Shown here piece by piece: positions 1 to 11,767 of a stretch of 64,000 nucleotides of DNA (position 1 is its first letter; every line of letters begins with the position of its first letter). The notes under the pieces are model-generated. The model was given only the letters and a program-made list of their open reading frames with translations. It ran no database searches and was not told the DNA's origin. The stretch is from Ophiura sarsii. Its lineage: Eukaryota; Echinodermata; Ophiuroidea; Amphilepidida; Ophiuridae. The DNA lies in the NCBI GenBank assembly GCA_035610835.1, contig CM069447.1:16449992-16513991 (forward strand), written 5' to 3'. The translations under genes and the position numbers were made by a program.

Positions 1-273
1 GTCAAGAATATTCAAACGGCTGAATATTTAAAAGTATACCATGAATATGGTTGGGGCTTATTTCCTAGGTTGCACGACATCAATTCCTTGAAACCAAATC
101 CATTGGGGTACTTTTTGTCATACCAGAGTCTAGAAATTGTCGAACTAGTAGCCGGTCGTAACGGTTTTAACATTGACGCACGGTTACAACCGTTATCAAC
201 AAAATGTCATGAAACTCTAAAAACTGACAACATTTTAAAATCCTTTTACAATATTCAGGTAGCATCAATGTGA
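1..273 (+). other. Unrecognised open frame entering from the left edge
   Basis: The frame beginning at base 1 stays open for 90 codons up to a TGA at 271-273, which is long for such AT-rich DNA. It reads through residues such as YLKVYHEYGWGLFPRLHD and later NGFNIDARLQPLSTK. I do not recognise the family. A GT follows CAG at about 258, so a splice donor there is possible. It could be the tail of a coding exon, a transposon coding remnant or chance. Confidence 0.2.
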
Positions 274-339
274 TGTATTGCATAAATCAAGGAAAGACCA
301 CTTGACAATTAATTATGTGCTTCAGGAGGTCATTTTTGA

Positions 340-802
340 TCATTGACACACACATTTGAAAATTAATTTAAAACAATTTTTATGGCCACTTACATAAATT
401 GACCCTAGGGGGGTCTCATTACTGAAGAAACACCCATTTGTGAAACATTCATCACAATATGCACATTGGTGTGGTTTTTCTCTTTGGTGTGAATCCTTTC
501 TGAATGACTTGTTTTGTGTTCCGATGTAGAAAAATATTTCACAGTATATGCACATTTATGTGGATTGTTTTTGGTATTAATCCTTTTGTGCTTGTTTTGG
601 TATTTGAATACATACGGAACTCTTTTATTAATGTGCACATTAGTTTGGTCGAGAGAAAAATTAGAGCATTTGTTTGTCTGACGGATGAACGTTGGAACCA
701 ATATCGACGAATCTGCCTTTTATGACGTTTTATATGAATCTGATATAAATTGTCAAATTTACAGAAAACTCCCCCTGCGCAATACTTGCAGATTAATGGC
801 AA
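340..802 (-). pseudogene. Decayed C2H2 zinc-finger array
   Basis: Read on the minus strand in shifting frames, this stretch shows remnants of several C2H2 fingers: CKYC followed by HIKRH near 760-790, a linker-and-finger piece NPHKCAYTVKYF with SERIHTKEKNH, and REKPHQCAYCDECF near 440-470. The HTxEKP-type linkers and CxxC/HxxxH spacing are the hallmarks of tandem Kruppel-type fingers. At least two frame changes and lost cysteines or histidines (C to T in CAYT, H to N in KRIN) separate the pieces, so this is not a working gene. It resembles the 3' end of a zinc-finger gene or of a retrocopy. Confidence 0.6.
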
Positions 803-1269
803 TGATTTTTCTTCTGCTTATGGGGTCCCAATAGTTACTTTTTTATGACTGTAGTCTGAATGTATCAATTTGATTACAACCAAACCAACCACTAAAATCG
901 CAATGTGTTTCTTTAGTACAACAAGAAAAACGTATAGTATTATACTATAATAATAGACCTTTAATTAGCGGATTTTTGCCTCCACGAGAGGGTTTTTTAA
1001 CCCAAAATTGATATTGATTAGAGGTGACAATATCTACAGCATATATCAAGAAATACTGGTACCTTTTTGTCATTTTGGACCATATAAATTGTAACACAGT
1101 TATTATTATACCACTGTTGACGTTGGAGGCTTTGCTTGTCACGATATGCGACCAAATAGTAATGTTGATAATTTTCCTAATCTTCAATAATGTAAAATGC
1201 AAATGTTAAACACACATCCTTACCATTTATGTTGTAGTAAAGTCTTGGCATTTCCTTTGCATAGTCAAT

Positions 1270-1450
1270 TCTTGTAAAATCAGCTTACACCTAATTAAAA
1301 GTATGTCGAATTCTGCATCCACTGGCCACTCATGCACTGGACCATATTCCATTTTTCGATCTAACAATTCTCTGTAGCTTTAATTTCTGTCCTGTGACTT
1401 TCAGCAGTTGCAGTGCTATCCCTCTAGATGTATACTGGATTCCCTGTCAA
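1270..1450 (-). pseudogene. Possible frameshifted coding remnant
   Basis: On the minus strand one frame reads RGIALQLLKVTGQKLKLQR and the neighbouring frame continues RELLDRKMEYGPVHEWPV and DAEFDILLIR, joined by a single frame change. The second piece ends at a donor-like AG|GTGTAAG. The composition looks protein-like but I do not recognise the family. It may be a broken exon or a transposon fragment. Confidence 0.2.
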
Positions 1451-1724
1451 CCTTTTCATTTCAATTGCTTTAAATTCTCACAACAGATCAACAGTCAGTT
1501 GACAATTTAAAAATCCCAACTGCTGTCGTCCATTTTGTTTATCTGGATCTGTTTCCAAAAAAATCGCCCAAAAGTAGCCCAATTTAGGATTTTGGGCTAC
1601 ATATGTAAATAAAGCTACAAAATGTGTCTTTCTGATGCTACAGATGGAAAATGTGCTCAAAATAATTGAATTGTGAAAGTTATCTGCTCTTTCTAATTAT
1701 GTTACACACAGATAGTGGAAGTGA

Positions 1725-2650
1725 GCTACATTTCTGTTACAAATACATGGGTCTATTTCATGAATACAGTATACCCCTTTTTGCAGTTTCAGGAGAATTA
1801 TATCAAAATGTTTACATACACAATAAAGGGTATAGAACCACATAATGTACATGGAAAGCGTATAACCTAAGGATTGGAAATATGGTTATTGGAAATAAAT
1901 ATATACAAGGTGACCTAAACATTATACAGGGTGTAACAATTAAAATCTTATATACATATACAAAATGATGATATACTGTTTTTCTTCCACTGTCTAAATA
2001 AAGGATGTGTGTTGTTGTATTTGAATAAATTACCCATCCAGCCATATACAATATTAATTGGCCAGCTTGTTAGGAAATATACAGGGTGGTTGCAAAATAT
2101 ATGCAATATAAAATACTGTAACAATTACTAAAAAAAACAAGTGATGAAATATATTGTATTTTACCCTAAATGGTAATACAAGTTTGAGTGATAACATGAA
2201 GGTAAACCATCACTGTAACAACTATTTAAAGCATTGTTTTGCACGATAATTTAATATACAGGGTGTTCAAACTACGCACGATAATTGAATTTACAAGGTG
2301 TTCAAACTATCATTTACATTACAGACATGTGTAGGCCTATATGTAATTGCCGTTGTATCAATCCACTCCATTTATAACATTATCTTATCTCAATCTACCG
2401 GGCAACCTACAATAGTGAGCAACTGGGCATGTTAAAACTATCATTATAGTATAAATAATTATCCTTGAAGTAAACTTTTGAAACCTAAACAAAAACTTAA
2501 TTTATGACTGAATGGTTTATCCTACTTTGTTAATCTTATTTGAAAATAAGTTACAGTATTAGCTTAATTAATACTTAATTAAATGATGTAAAGCATGCTT
2601 GCATCATTTAAAACCACAATGGCATAAGACGTAAATATGATAAGAACGCT
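1725..2650. repeat. Dispersed repeat with TACAGGGTG motifs (inverted copy at 40.0-40.7 kb)
   Basis: This block matches 40010-40670 in reverse-complement order. Shared landmarks are the tract around 'ctatttcatgaatacagtat', the 'ggatgggtaattta'-like tract, the paired TACAGGGTG motifs and the 'gatgtaaagcat...gcatcattta' end. The stretch from about 2100 to 2510 is not shared and carries further TACAGGGTGTTCAAAC copies. No coding capacity is visible. Confidence 0.7.
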
Positions 2651-2749
2651 CTCTTACACTCCAATTTCACCCATGTAGTAGCCAACTTGATACATTTTGA
2701 TATAGTATGAATTTTGTATATTATAGTAATTGATATTTACAACTTTTAA

Positions 2750-3355
2750 GTCCAGACAGTTCAATTTGATATAGTTTTGATATATTTGACTTTAATAAAG
2801 ACAGTTGAATTTTTACTAAGTCCAATTTGATATACTTTTGATATATAGTTGACTTTAATAAAGACAGTCAAATTTTAACAAGTCCAATTTGATATAGTTT
2901 TGATATAGTTGACTTCAACAAAAACAGTTGAATTTTAACTAAGTCCAATTTGATATATTTTGATATACTTTTGATATAGTTGGCTTTTACAAAGACAGTT
3001 GAATTTTAACTAAGTCCAATTTGATATACTTTTGATATACTTTTGATATAGTTGACTTTACCAAAGACAGTTGAATTTTAACTAAGTCCAATTTGATATA
3101 CTTTTGATATACTTTTGATATAGTTGATTTTTTGTATTTTAACTAAGTCCAATTTGATATACTTTTGATATAGATTTGATACTATCAAATTCATATCAAA
3201 TGCCTGGTGCAGATTTGATATACTTTTGATATAGATTTGATACTATCAAAATCATATCAAAAATGTTTTGATATACTTTTGATATATCAAAACTATATCA
3301 AATCTGGTTTTGATATACTTTTGATACACTTTTGATACACTTTTGATACAATTAT
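2750..3355. repeat. GATATA-rich tandem array (~60-base unit) running into decamer repeats
   Basis: The unit 'aagtccaatttgatatactt...agttgactttaacaaagacagttgaattttaact' recurs about six times between 2750 and 3150. Its core 'ttttgatata' is itself repeated a variable number of times per unit. From 3150 to 3355 the array turns into short inverted copies (gatttgatactatcaaa) that can fold back. It is a minisatellite with no coding frame. Confidence 0.85.
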
Positions 3356-3372
3356 TTCGGCAAGGGTAGTTC

Positions 3373-3462
3373 AGTCAGATTTCATCAGAGTTGTGATCCA
3401 CTGTTGGCAACACCAGTTCCCGCGGTTCCAACAGTGGATCACAACTCTGATGAAATCTGACT
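3373..3462. repeat. Perfect 35-base inverted repeat
   Basis: Bases 3373-3407 and 3428-3462 are exact reverse complements (arm begins agtcagatttcatcagag) around a 20-base spacer that contains CCGCGG. This can form a strong hairpin or cruciform. It sits between the GATATA array and the next mobile element, and it may be an end or core of a foldback element. Confidence 0.85.
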
Positions 3463-3484
3463 TAACTAGTCAGAAGAAACGTTA

Positions 3485-3781
3485 GGCCAAACAAAGAAGA
3501 AGGTCTGTCTCAGAAACATTGTGCAAAAAAGCTAAGTGCTGTATGCGATTTGTCATTTTTTTTGTCATTTTTTTTTGTTGTTGCTTATCCAAGCTTACCG
3601 AGAACTTTTTTAAACTTCAACAAAAAAAATAAAAAATAAACAAAAAATAAACAAAACAAAATAATAATAATAAATAAAAAAGAAGAAGTTTTTTAGCCCC
3701 CAGCGCATAAACCTACGCGCCGTAGCTCATTTCACATACCAATGCGGGCGGGCTTCTGAGACAGACCTTCTTTGTTTGGCC
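3485..3781. mobile_element. Non-autonomous GGCC-ended element, TTA target duplication
   Basis: The terminal inverted repeats begin GGCCAAACAAAGAA and run about 29 bases, with a 3-base indel, to TTCTTTGTTTGGCC at the right end. TTA flanks both sides (3482-3484 and 3782-3784). The inside is AT-rich with no frame. A 3-base TTA/TAA duplication is characteristic of PIF/Harbinger elements, so assignment to that superfamily is an inference from the duplication alone. Confidence 0.75.
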
Positions 3782-3784
3782 TTA

Positions 3785-4961
3785 GTTGGTGAGTAAATAT
3801 TTATATTTATTTGTCTCAATCGCTGGTTTGATAAACATAATGTTTAATCCAATTATGCTTCTAAATACACTTTTGCTTGAAAATAAGAAATGTATATTTT
3901 AACAACTCAAGCACCACCCCTCCCCTCCTCCTCCCCCTCCCCTCCTCCTCCTCCCCCTCCCCCCTCCTCCTCCCCCTCACTCTTTGATGTCGCTGGTCAC
4001 AAAAGTACAACATACAGATTTTAAACTCACCGTATTGTCGATTTGTTTTATTTTAAAGTAATAATAGATTTGTTTTGTCTATAACAATTCTCCCACTGGA
4101 CCGTGTTCATCCTGTTGGATTTAAAATTGTCATATCTTGAGTTGTTTTCTGGTGTTAATGGATATGTATTGTTTGTCTATATTATAACCTAGACAAAAAC
4201 AATTCTAAAAACAGGATGCAGTGTTTGTCACTAGCCAAAATTTAGTGCCGGTTAATTTTACTGATGGTGACGGAGTAAGTGTAGCGAACGAAGTGCAGTG
4301 GATCATTGCATGGGGTCCAGAGGCCTTATTAATGGTTTTTTAGGTTTTTTTAATGCACTTTGAAGGTTCCTCCTGCCACGTAATATCTTGTTTCATGAGG
4401 CAGTTTAATGATTTTATCCACAAATTGTTTTTTTATATTTTTTTATAGTGCCGGTTTTTGTTACCCTTTTTAGGTGCCTGTCGGCAATCGTGAGTGCCGG
4501 CTACGCCCCAGCACCGACCAGCTTTTAATAAGTGACAACCCTGACAGGGTGAATGATGCAACAGGGTTGTGTATTCATGTAGTTTCATATGACATGCACA
4601 GCCACAATTTCAATTAGCTATTCTACTGTGTAAGAATTATGTGTCGAATCAAACAATGTCAAAATTGTAGCGCACGCCGAATTCTTTTGACGACAACGTT
4701 TAATGATAGCACTTGATATCGATGACATCGCCCGATAAATCATGACATCATAATCAACCAATCAGCAAGCGCAATTTTCCAGGATAAATCTTCCGTAAAA
4801 TAAAACATAACACATAAATTATTTTGCGGAAAGGCGTTGTATTAGACTATTATTACAGAGGGCGCTTTATCACACTTTTTTAAGGTGCCCACATACCACC
4901 CCAACGCCAAAGGGGGAATTGAAAGATAATTGATTACACAAATCAATTGTGTAAGTCAAGT
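3785..4961. other. No gene seen; CT-rich microsatellite at 3909-3980
   Basis: The only clear feature is a strongly strand-asymmetric run of CCTCC/CCCCTCC at about 3909-3980. The remainder contains no long frame, no splice-bounded exon and no repeat shared inside the window that I could see. Confidence 0.5.
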
Positions 4962-4969
4962 GTTTTGAA

Positions 4970-5375
4970 CCCGGGGGGGGCACTGACATTTGAAAAGGGT
5001 ATAGGTATGTGCCGCGCTGAAGACCCCCTTTTTCACCCTCTGCTGCTAGTTCTTATGACCCCCCTGTTGAGCCTGCATCAGTTCTTAAGACCCCAATTTT
5101 ATTGAAAATTCAAAAATCGCGAAATTTTGCATTCCAAAGCCCCAATTTTGTGTTCCAAAGCCCCAATTCTTCGAAAATGTTGCGTTCTTAAACCAAAATA
5201 AATCGAAAATTGAACTATAGACCAGTTCTCAAGACCTATTTTTTGGAAAAAAATCAGTTCCTAAGACCCTATTTTTCGTCATAAAATCCACTCAGTTCAG
5301 TTCTGTAGCCCCCCTTTTTGAGACCCTGGGCGGCACACCCCTACCAAAAAAAAAGTTGAGTGCCCCCCCCCCCGG
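4970..5375. mobile_element. hAT-like element with CCCGGGGG ends
   Basis: The element starts CCCGGGGGGGG and ends CCCCCCCCCCCGG. The 8-base sequence GTTTTGAA flanks it exactly on both sides (4962-4969 and 5376-5383). The inside repeats phrases such as 'ttcttaagacccc' and 'gtgccgc' and has no coding frame. An 8-base duplication is typical of hAT transposases. Related elements lie at 20034-20449 and 31980-32302. Confidence 0.8.
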
Positions 5376-5442
5376 GTTTTGAATCCACATATAATACACA
5401 GACCACAGCAGCCTAAAGCGTTCATCCCATAATACTACAACA

Positions 5443-6103
5443 TATATGTGTGGTGGTATGGGAAAACCCGTCGGAAGTTGCTAGTGTTAATATTGAGATA
5501 TCTGGGTCATAGCAAAATATTCTTAACAAATGAGTTCCAAGTCAATTTTCCAACTTTGGTCCCAAGATAGAGATTATACCTTGAACTTTAGTATCTAGGA
5601 GTTTTTTATGCAAAATTCCAGATGTTAAGTTTATTTTAGTACTTTTCTGAACCTTGTTTATCAAATTTTATGTGTAAAATGCTATGTTTACGTAAAATGA
5701 CATTGTTACCATGGTAACCACTTGTGCATTCCGACAATGCATTGTAAAGATTTTGAAAGTGATGAACTTACAATTGTTAATAATATCGCAAAAAACTAGG
5801 TTCATATCAAAAGTCCTTTTCATATGACAAGCTATTCTGTGTGATATAACAATGTAGTTTTATTATTATTATATTATTAAAGCATTTAAAAGATTTTGTG
5901 TACACCTTTGAATTGCCAGTTTCAATTTTTAGTATTGCGTTTAAACTTGCCGACTTTAAAATACTATAACTGTATAGTTCTAAATGGAATTTCTGAAAAA
6001 TTGAAACAGTCCTATAGAGTATGAAGCTCTCTGCCAAAGAAAAAAAAAACAAGTTACTAGAAAATGACCATGTGAAGGGTTTTCCCATGCCACCACACAT
6101 ATA
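5443..6103. repeat. Foldback repeat with TATATGTGTGGTGG ends
   Basis: The left end TATATGTGTGGTGGTATGGG plus AAAACCC is mirrored by GGGTTTTCCCATGCCACCAC plus ACATATA at the right end, one mismatch apart. No clear target duplication was found. The inside is AT-rich and non-coding, with no splice signals of note. Confidence 0.6.
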
Positions 6104-6119
6104 ATAGATAGGGGCTCTT

Positions 6120-6615
6120 GTTCACACATCCTGCTAGAATGTGTATGTTACAATCACTAATCGTTAATCGCTTCAGTATTATGTGCGCTAGGGCTTTGAG
6201 AAATGTTGCAAGTTGTGAGGTGGTTCAATGCTTAAAAATGCTTTGCGATGCGGGAAGATCATCGAAGCTGCTGGGTAAACAGACATTGTTGTTGCAATTA
6301 AACTGTCTTTCAACACAACATTATCTTTGTCGGGTGATAGAGCATTTTCTTCATATGTGCACCTAAAATTATGGAACTCTCTTCCTGTGGACATGTTTTG
6401 GGTTTCAATCAATGCTTTTAAAGACAGACTTTAATTATTTGTTCTAATGTGCATATCATATTTAAATGTGTTATTATAATTTCTCATAGTGCTATTGCGC
6501 TATATTCCATCTCTTTTTGTGCTCATTTCTCATGTTTAATTTTTATGATTTTGTATAGCGCCTCGGAATAGGCTAGATCGATAGATGGTGCTTGATACAT
6601 TCATTATTATTATTG
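6120..6615 (+). mobile_element. 3' fragment of a CR1/L2-like LINE
   Basis: A plus-strand frame near 6310-6432 reads LSLSGDRAFSSYVHLKLWNS then LPVDMFWVSINAFKDRL and stops. This is the classic C-terminus of non-LTR reverse transcriptases ending in LWNSLP and FKxxL. It is followed by an untranslated tail (gtatagcgcctcggaatagg) that closes with (ATT)n at about 6600-6615, as in CR1/L2/Crack-type elements. The upstream reverse transcriptase is absent, so this is a 5'-truncated insertion. It ends only about 37 bases before the acceptor of the first CFAP exon. Confidence 0.7.
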
Positions 6616-6652
6616 TAACCATTTGATATATGCATTGATTATTCGTTAACAG

Positions 6653-9600
6653 CAACTCGGTGAGCAGAAGATTGCGGCCATGACAGAGAGTAAAGACTTC
6701 AGGAAAGGAATCCACAGTCTGGAATGGTAAGTCCCGGTGGTTTCAGTCAAAATTGACTTTAGGTACGCATGATCGTTCCAAAAATTGCGGAAAGGGGGGG
6801 GGGGGGTGGGTTCGTACCATATCTGCAGACATTTATGTCCACGATTTCCCCAAATTAGGGGTGTTTTTTGAAGCTTTGTCCACGATTTAAAAAAATAGGG
6901 GTCATTTTGGAAGAAATTAGGAGTGTTATTTGGACGCTATATCTGTGAAAAATCAAAAACAAACTAGAATGAGAGTTGTGTCATATAGCAAACTGTCCCA
7001 GGAATTATATAGGAAAAAGGGGTATTTTGAACCAGATCGACGTGTCCTTGTTTTTGCACAAAAAGGGGACTATTTAGAAAGTGTCCTGGAAATGGTGAAA
7101 AAGGGGTTATTTTCAGACAAAATGTCCACGCTTTTGTGCGAAAAAAGGGGGGTCAAACCACCAAAATTGTCCAAGAAACACCATCAAATAGGGGGTATTT
7201 CAAGATCCTGGAACGACCATGTGTTACCCTTCTGAATACAATGAGAGAACACCCTCAATTTGTCTGGAAATCAGGTTTTTTACACCTACGTAACACTTTA
7301 GGCATATACTAATACCATCTGAAACCATTTACCTTAAGGGAAGTGTCAACCCTATTATTTTGATGATCAACTTTTGCTTATAAGTTTGAGAATATTAAAT
7401 AAAAGTACATAAAAGTATACATTTATAGAAAGGAATTTTGATAAGGAATCCGATGGTGATATCAATGTGATACCAAATAAACAAATTTTGAGAAATGAAC
7501 CAAAAAGCAATTTTGTCTAGGAAGCAAATTTTTCTTTTTCCAAAGTAAGGCTTAGTTTTGGAAATATTGCTAAAAACATCGGAAAAGTGTAAAAGTCGTG
7601 TTTTTTGGCATACATTTCGCTAGAAATGGATGCATATCTCGAGTTTAAAATCCATAATCGAAAAAATTAAAAATTGCCTCCTAGCGCTGAAAGTCCTCTA
7701 CACAATGGTAGTAAAAGCTTACCTGATAGTTTGATATTTGTTTAGTTATGTTGTCTGAAAATTCGTAAAATTCCTTCAAATTTGAACTTCTAGAAAACAT
7801 TGATTTAGTAAAAATATTGACATTTTCCACCATTTAAAGCTAAATGTTCACGGAATACACGGGCGTTTGACCTAAAAAGCGAGTATACTATTATGATCAA
7901 TCAAAATAAACTATCAGATTTAATTTATATTGTCACAATGTGAAGAAATTGGAAGAAAACTGAAATTTAAATGATCGTAAGATTGGCCTTTAATTGTTTA
8001 CATTTTTAGACATTGTTTTGCGTTCTTTTGTTTTTCGCGTCTACATCGCAGATATTAAACGGCGCGTCTAGTATTACGCACAGGAAGTTTCAGCGCGCGA
8101 CGCAATGATCGAACAGCTGTCGCAGTATTTGAAAAGCACGGAACTCCGCTTAAATTCCTGCCAAATAACCATGCGCCTTTTACTGGCTCAAACTTACCAA
8201 AACAACAATTTAAAATCACCCAAAAGAACGGGAAATAATCGCTTCCGATTAGTAACTTATGATAGAATACATATAAAAGTATAAAATAATAGAGAAATAT
8301 GAAATTCAATTTTTGAAACAAGTGCCGGGTTGACACTGCCCTTAATTCGCCGTCTGTCTTGTAAAATTTCACGATTTGGTAATTTTCATGTAGATCACAT
8401 CAAAATTATCTGCATGACACTCACCACTTAAATTTACTTCAACCAAATTTCAATCTAGCGCCATTATTCAACTGTTTTCCCATTACACTATCTATTGAAA
8501 CAATTCCTCTTTTCCAATTTCATTTTTCTCAGCAATCTCTTAAAGGTAGATGACCCGATCACATTTTCGTAACACAGAATTATTTCAAACATACGGAGAT
8601 TTTCATATCATATGAAAGCTCGTATTTTTCTCATCATCATACTGAAATTTGACAGCCTAAATCGGTATAATTACGGAGAAATTGATGAAATAACGTTGAA
8701 TTACCGCGAATGGTGGTAACCACCGATATAGTTTGTGTACTACTCAATGGGTACAGTTCACAGCATCTTGTGCGTCTAAAATAAGAACCATTAGAGCTAT
8801 GCAACTCAAACTTTGGAACACTACTTTTTTAAGGATGACCTTTGATGTAGAATAGAAAACTTCAAGTTGAAAATCGGAAATGTGATCGGGTCATCTACCT
8901 TTAATGCCCCTTTAAGGTGTGGTGCACCTGGGTGTTTTTGGTGTTAGTGTGTCTGAAAGGTTTACAAGCTCTCTCCTTGCTACAAATATTTACATAACTT
9001 TGTTATACAACTTAGACTTTGGCTCAGAGACAGCATAAACGAGAGACACTAATAAAAGTCCAAAATACATAGTACTTATAAAGCTTTTATCACACAAACT
9101 AAATCAACAACAATTTTCCTTGATCCAGCCTCCTCTGGGAAAATGAGCACTGATATATAAAAGCACTCATATAAAGTCTGTGATTCGGTATGGTGAAATT
9201 GGAATAATAACACCCAGTGGAGACTAGATAGTGCATTCACAATGGGCTTTATACAGGGTGTTCCAAAAGTTTCTATACCTTTACGAATAGTAATGAGTTG
9301 TTGTGCAAAGTGATCTAATTCTCTTTTGGGGAACGATTTAAAAAAAACCTTGTTCTACGGGCTCGATCGACCCATTTTCTTAGAAATTGGTGTGACATTT
9401 TTTTCTATGTGCAAATGAATACCAACCCAAATAACTTTTGGGCATGTCAAATAACGGCAAAAGAGATTTTTAATATATTCTTACGTTCATTTCGAAGGGG
9501 AAAAACTCTGAACAAGAAAAAGAAAGAAGAAAAGGGGGGGGGGGGGGTACTTAGTGGATATGAGGTTACGGGGATGTGCCGCCAAATAGGGTTCTATTTT

Positions 9601-11727
9601 TCACCCTCTGGTAAATTAATAACCCCTTTTCGAAGCCATATTTGGTCAATGTTTGGATCTAAAATCCTTAATATTACTGTTTTTCACAGAAATTTTAGCA
9701 GAATCTGTCAAATATATAGACAAATTATGGGTCTCAAGTAAAAATATGGGACAATTTTTCCATCCTGAAAATTGGTGAATCTTTTGTCAGTTTTTCATTT
9801 TGCTGGCGGCAGATCCCTACCGAAAAATATCCGCGATACCCATGGCTATTTGTATAGGAATCAAAGAAGTGAGATTGGCAAGCCAAACTATCGTGTGATA
9901 CTTGCTGACTTTGCTTATACATACAACAAAATATGTAAGTTCCCCCCTAGCATCTACTAGAATATTTCCAAAACTGTTTGATGGATTTAGATAATTTTCA
10001 GCTAGAGAGATGCACCCAATTGTTAGGCACATTTTGATACCAAATTTGTTGGCATTGAGACAATACAACGATAAGAAATTGTGCCATTTACCAATTTGTA
10101 TACAGAAAAAAAGTGGCACTATATCTCACGGGCTATGGCTGGTTTTGTCCATAAATTAACAGACATTTTCTTGGTGGATTTTCGTGCACCGACATGGGAA
10201 TCTACCAAACAATTATGTGTGGCATAATTTTAAGAAAATCAATAAGCAGATTATAATCTTGTGCACCAAGACAGGGTAGCATTTATTGTCTAAAATGTTT
10301 GTTAATTTTATTAAAATTGATAAATGGTACAATTTCTTATCATTGCATTGTCTCAAGGCCAACAAAGTCCATCTATTTTTTTTTGGAAATATTCTAGTAT
10401 ATGCTAGGGGGAACTTACATATTTTGTTGGGTGTATTTTCATCATAGTTATGCCGACATCCACTACTTACAATATGGACTTGCCCATGCATTGTCACTCT
10501 ACAATGTCCATATTTTATTCTCTAAATAATAGCTCAATTACGTTAAGGGGGGGCTGTTAACCAGCCCTCAAATTAACCGAAGGCACTGAAGGCAACTGCC
10601 GTCGGTGCCCCACCTAGTTGCCTCGATGCCCTCAACTTCTGGCTGTTTTTACTCCATTGAAAAGTACATAATTGCCTTGTGCCCCTTTCAAATTGCCTGA
10701 AATTGCCATGCCCTTTTCATTTCTTAATTTGAGGGCTGCTATTAACCCAAAAAGCATGACATTTATCAAGCAATGTTTCTTTTGAAATATTCATGTGATG
10801 TATATAAAACTAAAAGTACACATTTTTGGAAAGGACCAAAAGTGATTTTTTTAAGGTAAAAAAAAATCACTTTTTGGAACTTGTTGGTCAACATTTTAAA
10901 AACTAAACATTTGTATGTCAAAACTTTAAAAAATCCCTAGAGAAGTGTTTTAAGATAATTTTAGTGCAATGTCAGATTTTTTTGCCAAAAACTGATTTTG
11001 CTACGTTTGCAGCACATTTTGAGCCAAAAAGGTTGATTTTTGGATCACAATTTTAAAAAATCAGCATTTTTGATACCAAAAAGGGATTCTCTTACTAATT
11101 TTCTTTCCAAAAATGTGTATTCTTTTATATGGATTAAATGATTCATGAATAAGTTACTGCAATCTGAAACCGTTTACCTTAGTTTGCAGTATATCATGTA
11201 ATATTTCACAATTTGGTAATTTTGATGTAGATCACTTTGATATTATCAGCAGACTTCGCGTCTCAACCTATTATATCATTTTGACTCGTTTAAAGAAAAT
11301 AAAAACCTCATGGGTTTTAATTCAAAGTCGGGTATGATTCATCATATGAACTGCAAAAAGGAACTCTTGCTGTGATAAACTTTTACCGGACATGCTATCC
11401 CATAGTGCATTGGTGGTGTATACCCTTCAACACTTTTCCCATGAAATATTACGTTTCAGGGTTCTATCAGTGGCATAGCTCATGGGGGGCAGGGGGGCAA
11501 AAGCCCCCCCCCCCCCCCCTGACGAAAAAACTCAATTTGGGCCCCCGCCCCCCACCCCCCTAAAAATAAAAAAGGGGTGAGAAAAAGAGTAAATAGGGAA
11601 AAAATGAGAAAAAAGACCGAGGTTATTAGCCAAAAAGAAGGCAAAATTGTACATTATAGTACATTTACTGTGCGATTTTTTTTACTGTGCGATTTCTTTT
11701 TTTTGGACTGTGCGAAATATTTTGACC

Positions 11728-11767
<40 letters not shown>

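Noticed and set aside
6930..7235. Plus-strand 101-codon frame, basic
   Set aside because: It is made of the repeated 'aggggt..ttttt' text of a poly-G repeat; similar text recurs in other elements.
8055..8372. Minus-strand 105-codon frame
   Set aside because: It spans the right end of a TTAA element and its flank, so it is not a single evolutionary unit.
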